Origin: Rivularia sp. PCC 7116
GTDB taxonomy: Bacteria; Cyanobacteriota; Cyanobacteriia; Cyanobacteriales; Nostocaceae
Length of the DNA: 64,000 bases
Direction of reading: 5' to 3'
Assembly (NCBI RefSeq): GCF_000316665.1
Contig: NC_019678.1
Location: 6,138,001-6,202,000, forward strand
Each line of letters starts with the position of its first letter. The stretch's first letter is position 1. The notes under the pieces were generated by a model, which was given only the letters and a program-made list of their open reading frames with translations, made no database searches and had not been told where the DNA came from. Both the position numbers and the translations under genes were made by a program. This document shows, piece by piece, positions 61,765 through 64,000 of this stretch.

Positions 61765-62511
61765 ATGAAATATAGAAATGCCCGAGGTAATCTTGCTGTG
61801 ATTGCCATTATGACGCTGTTTTGTTTGAGCATTTTTAGTTACGGAGTATATGCAAGTTACCACGGATTGCAGTTATTTCAGCAAGGAACTATTAATTTTA
61901 TTGTTGGCTTATTCTTTTTAATCTGTATTGGTATTCCTAGTATTTACTGGGCAGTATCAACAATCTATCGATATTTTACTGCTGTACCTTCTCATATTAA
62001 TCAAAGACAAATACGAGTCATCAATCCACATTTATTGCACGAAAAAGGTTTATATTCCGACACAGAAAAATGGTTATGTACGATAGTAAAAGAATTATCA
62101 TCATCAGAAGGTTTACCAAAAAATCCAGTGGTAGGAATTGAATTATGCGACGACAATCCTAATGCTTACGCTGTTGGTGCAACACGCTCCTATGCAATGG
62201 TAGTTGCCACTACTGGTTTAATTAAGCAATTAAATCAAAGTCAAGTTGCTGCTGTAATGGCGCACGAATTAGGACATATCGCCAATCTAGACACAATGGC
62301 AAAAACATTGCTCTGTGCGGCTCTAGATGGTGTGATGTTAATACTTTTTACGCCTATGATGCTGATTGTATGGTATTTTGGCAGATTCGTGGCTCTATTA
62401 ATGCTAGCTGCGGGATTAATTTACGGACTTTTGGGCAACTGGCAACATGCAACAGGTCTTTTTATAGGTGTATTGGTTTGGATTATCCTATTGAGCCACT
62501 CTCAAATCTAA
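61765..62511 (+). pseudogene. M48 (HtpX-like) membrane metallopeptidase, truncated by an IS605-type element
   Basis: 248 codons. Two N-terminal membrane segments (LAVIAIMTLFCLSIFSYGVY and FIVGLFFLICIGIPSIYWAV) precede the M48 zinc site AAVMAHELGHIANLD (HExxH) and further membrane segments. The third zinc ligand, which in HtpX follows these segments (in E-x-x-A-D), is missing because the frame ends in LLSHSQI, encoded by the IS end. The enzyme is therefore dead unless the IS leaves. ATG preceded by AGGGGAAGTG was chosen over the GTG one codon earlier. It follows the JAB-E1 gene by 33 bp and belonged to the same operon. Confidence 0.75.
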
Positions 62512-64000
62512 AGACGCTGAGATTCAGGCATTGCCTTCTAACTTGTAGTCCTTCTGACTTATCTGGTTAGAGGTTAGCGCTTCGTTAGACATCTGCTCCG
62601 AGGAACTATAACTATTCCTGCTTTCACGCTCGGCTACTCGATTTGCAGATTGAGATTGCTGCCACCCGTCTAACAAGAACGGCTCCGTCCCTGGATACTC
62701 ACATTGAGCATCCCAAAGTGACAACTTATTGTTATACACGCATCGACTCAAAAACGCACTAAATAAGTCCCGATGCATAGGTTGAATACCTGTTACGTCT
62801 CTATGCACTCTTTCTGATAGTTTTTTCTTGATACGAGTGCCATCAAGATGAGTTTGGGACAGTGCAGTAGTTTGAGTAGAAAAAGTTAGAAAATAACCGC
62901 CAGCGTTTTCAGCTTTGCGTTTAAGTTCTGATTGGAAATATCCGGGCGACTTAGCAGAAATTGCCTTACCGTAAATTTTCTGCCAGCCTTTTATACTTAC
63001 TCTCTCAGTTTTAATTTGATTACCATGACGCAAAATTTCATTAACTAATTTACGGTTTTGAGACTTTGCATAACTTGCTTTACGTCTTTCTAGCTCTGCT
63101 TTTCTAACTTGTATCCGACGATAGTTTTTGGTTTTTATCCATTGCTTTTTACCTTTTTTAACTTTACCTTTCTTACGAACAATTCTATTACCAACTTTCT
63201 TGTCAAAGTCAGGTTCAAAATTATCCGGGTTGTGCATTCTTTGAGAACGCTGCATTTTTCTTTGAAGTGCTTTTATCTCGCGTTCAAAAGTTGGTACCTT
63301 CTCCGCAAATGGTAAAAGCCCAGCTTTCTTATCAGCGACAAACGCAACCGCCGCGATGTTAACATCAAGCCCCACAATCCCTTTTATTACGTAGTTTTGA
63401 GGTTTTTGATATGGTAAACCTTCATTAATTAATTGTATAAACCAGCGCTTTTTACCATTAAGATTACGCCATAAAATACGACAATATTTAATAGGTGAAT
63501 TCAAGCCATGAACTATTACTGGGTTATTCCAGTCAATAATCGGATTTAATATTAATTTCTTCCATAAAACTTGATTATTGATAAACCTTATGCCAGTAGC
63601 GTTTGATTGTCCTTCTACTGATTTAAAGCGAGTCGTGACCTTAAATCTAACTTTCTTGGCTTGACCAAATAAGATTCTATCGACAGCTTTAAAAGCCCTT
63701 GTACCTATTGTTTGTTTTTCATGAGCGCCCAGATTGCTGCTTATCCACTTGCTACGGTTTGCAGTTTGAGTAGCAAATGTTTTAAGCGCATAGTCGCTTA
63801 ATCTATGAGTTTCCCTCGCTTTGTTGAACAAATCTTGGCGTTTTTTCTTGTCCCCTCCTCTTAGTTTTTTAGCTTGCTGGTATAGCTCAGAGTTTTTAAC
63901 CAGATTCATCCGAACTAAAGCTTCGTTTAAGCAAGCGTTGTATAGTTGTCTAGCTGCTTGAAAGCGTGACGATAACTCTTTTTCTTGCTTGCTGTCAACT
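62491..64000 (-). mobile_element. IS200/IS605-type element with tnpB (continues past right edge)
   Basis: Right end of an IS605-family element. Read leftward after tnpB comes a hairpin region (TCTCAGCGTCTTTAGATTTGAGA) and then GTGGCTCAA, where M48 gene sequence resumes. This subterminal hairpin is where such elements end and where the guide (omega) RNA of TnpB would be encoded. The other end and any tnpA lie outside the window, so element length and completeness are unknown. Confidence 0.65.
62524..64000 (-). CDS. tnpB: TnpB RNA-guided nuclease (C-terminal 492 codons, runs off right edge)
   Basis: The frame is open to the window edge, reading SKQEKELSSRFQAARQLYNA upstream of the first ATG, so the true start lies outside. 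The RuvC-like parts are readable: IVGLDVNIAAVAFV (first Asp), NEILRHGNQIKTERVSIKGW (with the Glu), and ERVHRDVTGIQPMHRDLFSA (last Asp region). The usual CxxC zinc finger between the last two is replaced by ALSQTHLDGTRIKKK with no Cys. This is a variant seen in some larger cyanobacterial TnpB proteins. The basic linker (KKGKVKKGKKQWIKTKNYRR) fits nucleic-acid binding. It could be active or decayed. Confidence 0.85.
   Translation of the reverse strand, partial: VDSKQEKELSSRFQAARQLYNACLNEALVRMNLVKNSELYQQAKKLRGGDKKKRQDLFNKARETHRLSDYALKTFATQTANRSKWISSNLGAHEKQTIGTRAFKAVDRILFGQAKKVRFKVTTRFKSVEGQSNATGIRFINNQVLWKKLILNPIIDWNNPVIVHGLNSPIKYCRILWRNLNGKKRWFIQLINEGLPYQKPQNYVIKGIVGLDVNIAAVAFVADKKAGLLPFAEKVPTFEREIKALQRKMQRSQRMHNPDNFEPDFDKKVGNRIVRKKGKVKKGKKQWIKTKNYRRIQVRKAELERRKASYAKSQNRKLVNEILRHGNQIKTERVSIKGWQKIYGKAISAKSPGYFQSELKRKAENAGGYFLTFSTQTTALSQTHLDGTRIKKKLSERVHRDVTGIQPMHRDLFSAFLSRCVYNNKLSLWDAQCEYPGTEPFLLDGWQQSQSANRVAERESRNSYSSSEQMSNEALTSNQISQKDYKLEGNA

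Noticed and set aside
58257-62511. Classical CBASS (type II) operon
   Set aside because: No cyclic nucleotide synthase (CD-NTase) or effector was found; only the Ub-like enzymes are shared.

Overview
The window looks like DNA of a filamentous, Nostoc/Calothrix/Rivularia-type cyanobacterium. The evidence is AT-rich sequence, several HIP1 octamers (GCGATCGC, for example at 8627 and near 17620, 22040, 29500 and 41120), heptameric tandem repeats of the AAGAAGT and TACGAAT kind between genes, palindromic MITE-like inserts, and protein families typical of that group. A MobV relaxase, an actin-like ParM with a partner gene, a ParA-like ATPase and two anti-restriction proteins suggest a plasmid or a plasmid-derived island. 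No tRNA or rRNA gene was seen.

Layout. (1) 1-6.8 kb: two LysR regulators and small oxidoreductase/SnoaL/SDR genes that look like two diverged copies of one redox module. (2) 6.8-29 kb: plasmid backbone. It holds a MobV relaxase fused to a primase-like Toprim part, tandem repeats in front of parM (possible centromere), ParM, a small partner, a ParA-like ATPase, a membrane protein, and a 1259-residue protein that carries the catalytic signature of double-psi-beta-barrel RNA polymerases. Then come a Tat-exported clostripain-like peptidase, a giant methylase-helicase of the DarB type, and ArdA. (3) 29-36 kb: a recD2 helicase gene broken by a small element encoding a four-helix-bundle protein, next to a NACHT-pentapeptide-WD40 defence-type gene split by a G8 tract and a second lesion. 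(4) 37.5-56.6 kb: CRISPR adaptation locus with a WYL regulator, an HD hydrolase, a reverse transcriptase and Cas1 split at an A9 tract, Cas2, a leader with a thrice-repeated 15-mer, and a 105-repeat array (counted by eye). A complete cas-less Tn7-like transposon (tnsAB fusion, tnsC, tniQ) sits inside one of the last spacers. No effector cas genes are present. (5) 58-62.5 kb: a ubiquitin-like conjugation cluster (NYN nuclease-like, small membrane protein, beta-grasp candidate, E2, JAB-E1 fusion, M48 peptidase) whose last gene is cut by a TnpB-bearing IS605-type element that runs off the right edge.

The most unusual points are the polymerase-like plasmid protein, the Tn7-like element lodged in a CRISPR array, the RT/Cas1 split at a slippery homopolymer, and the Ubl-E2-JAB/E1 operon. 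All functional calls come from reading motifs by eye; no database search was possible.
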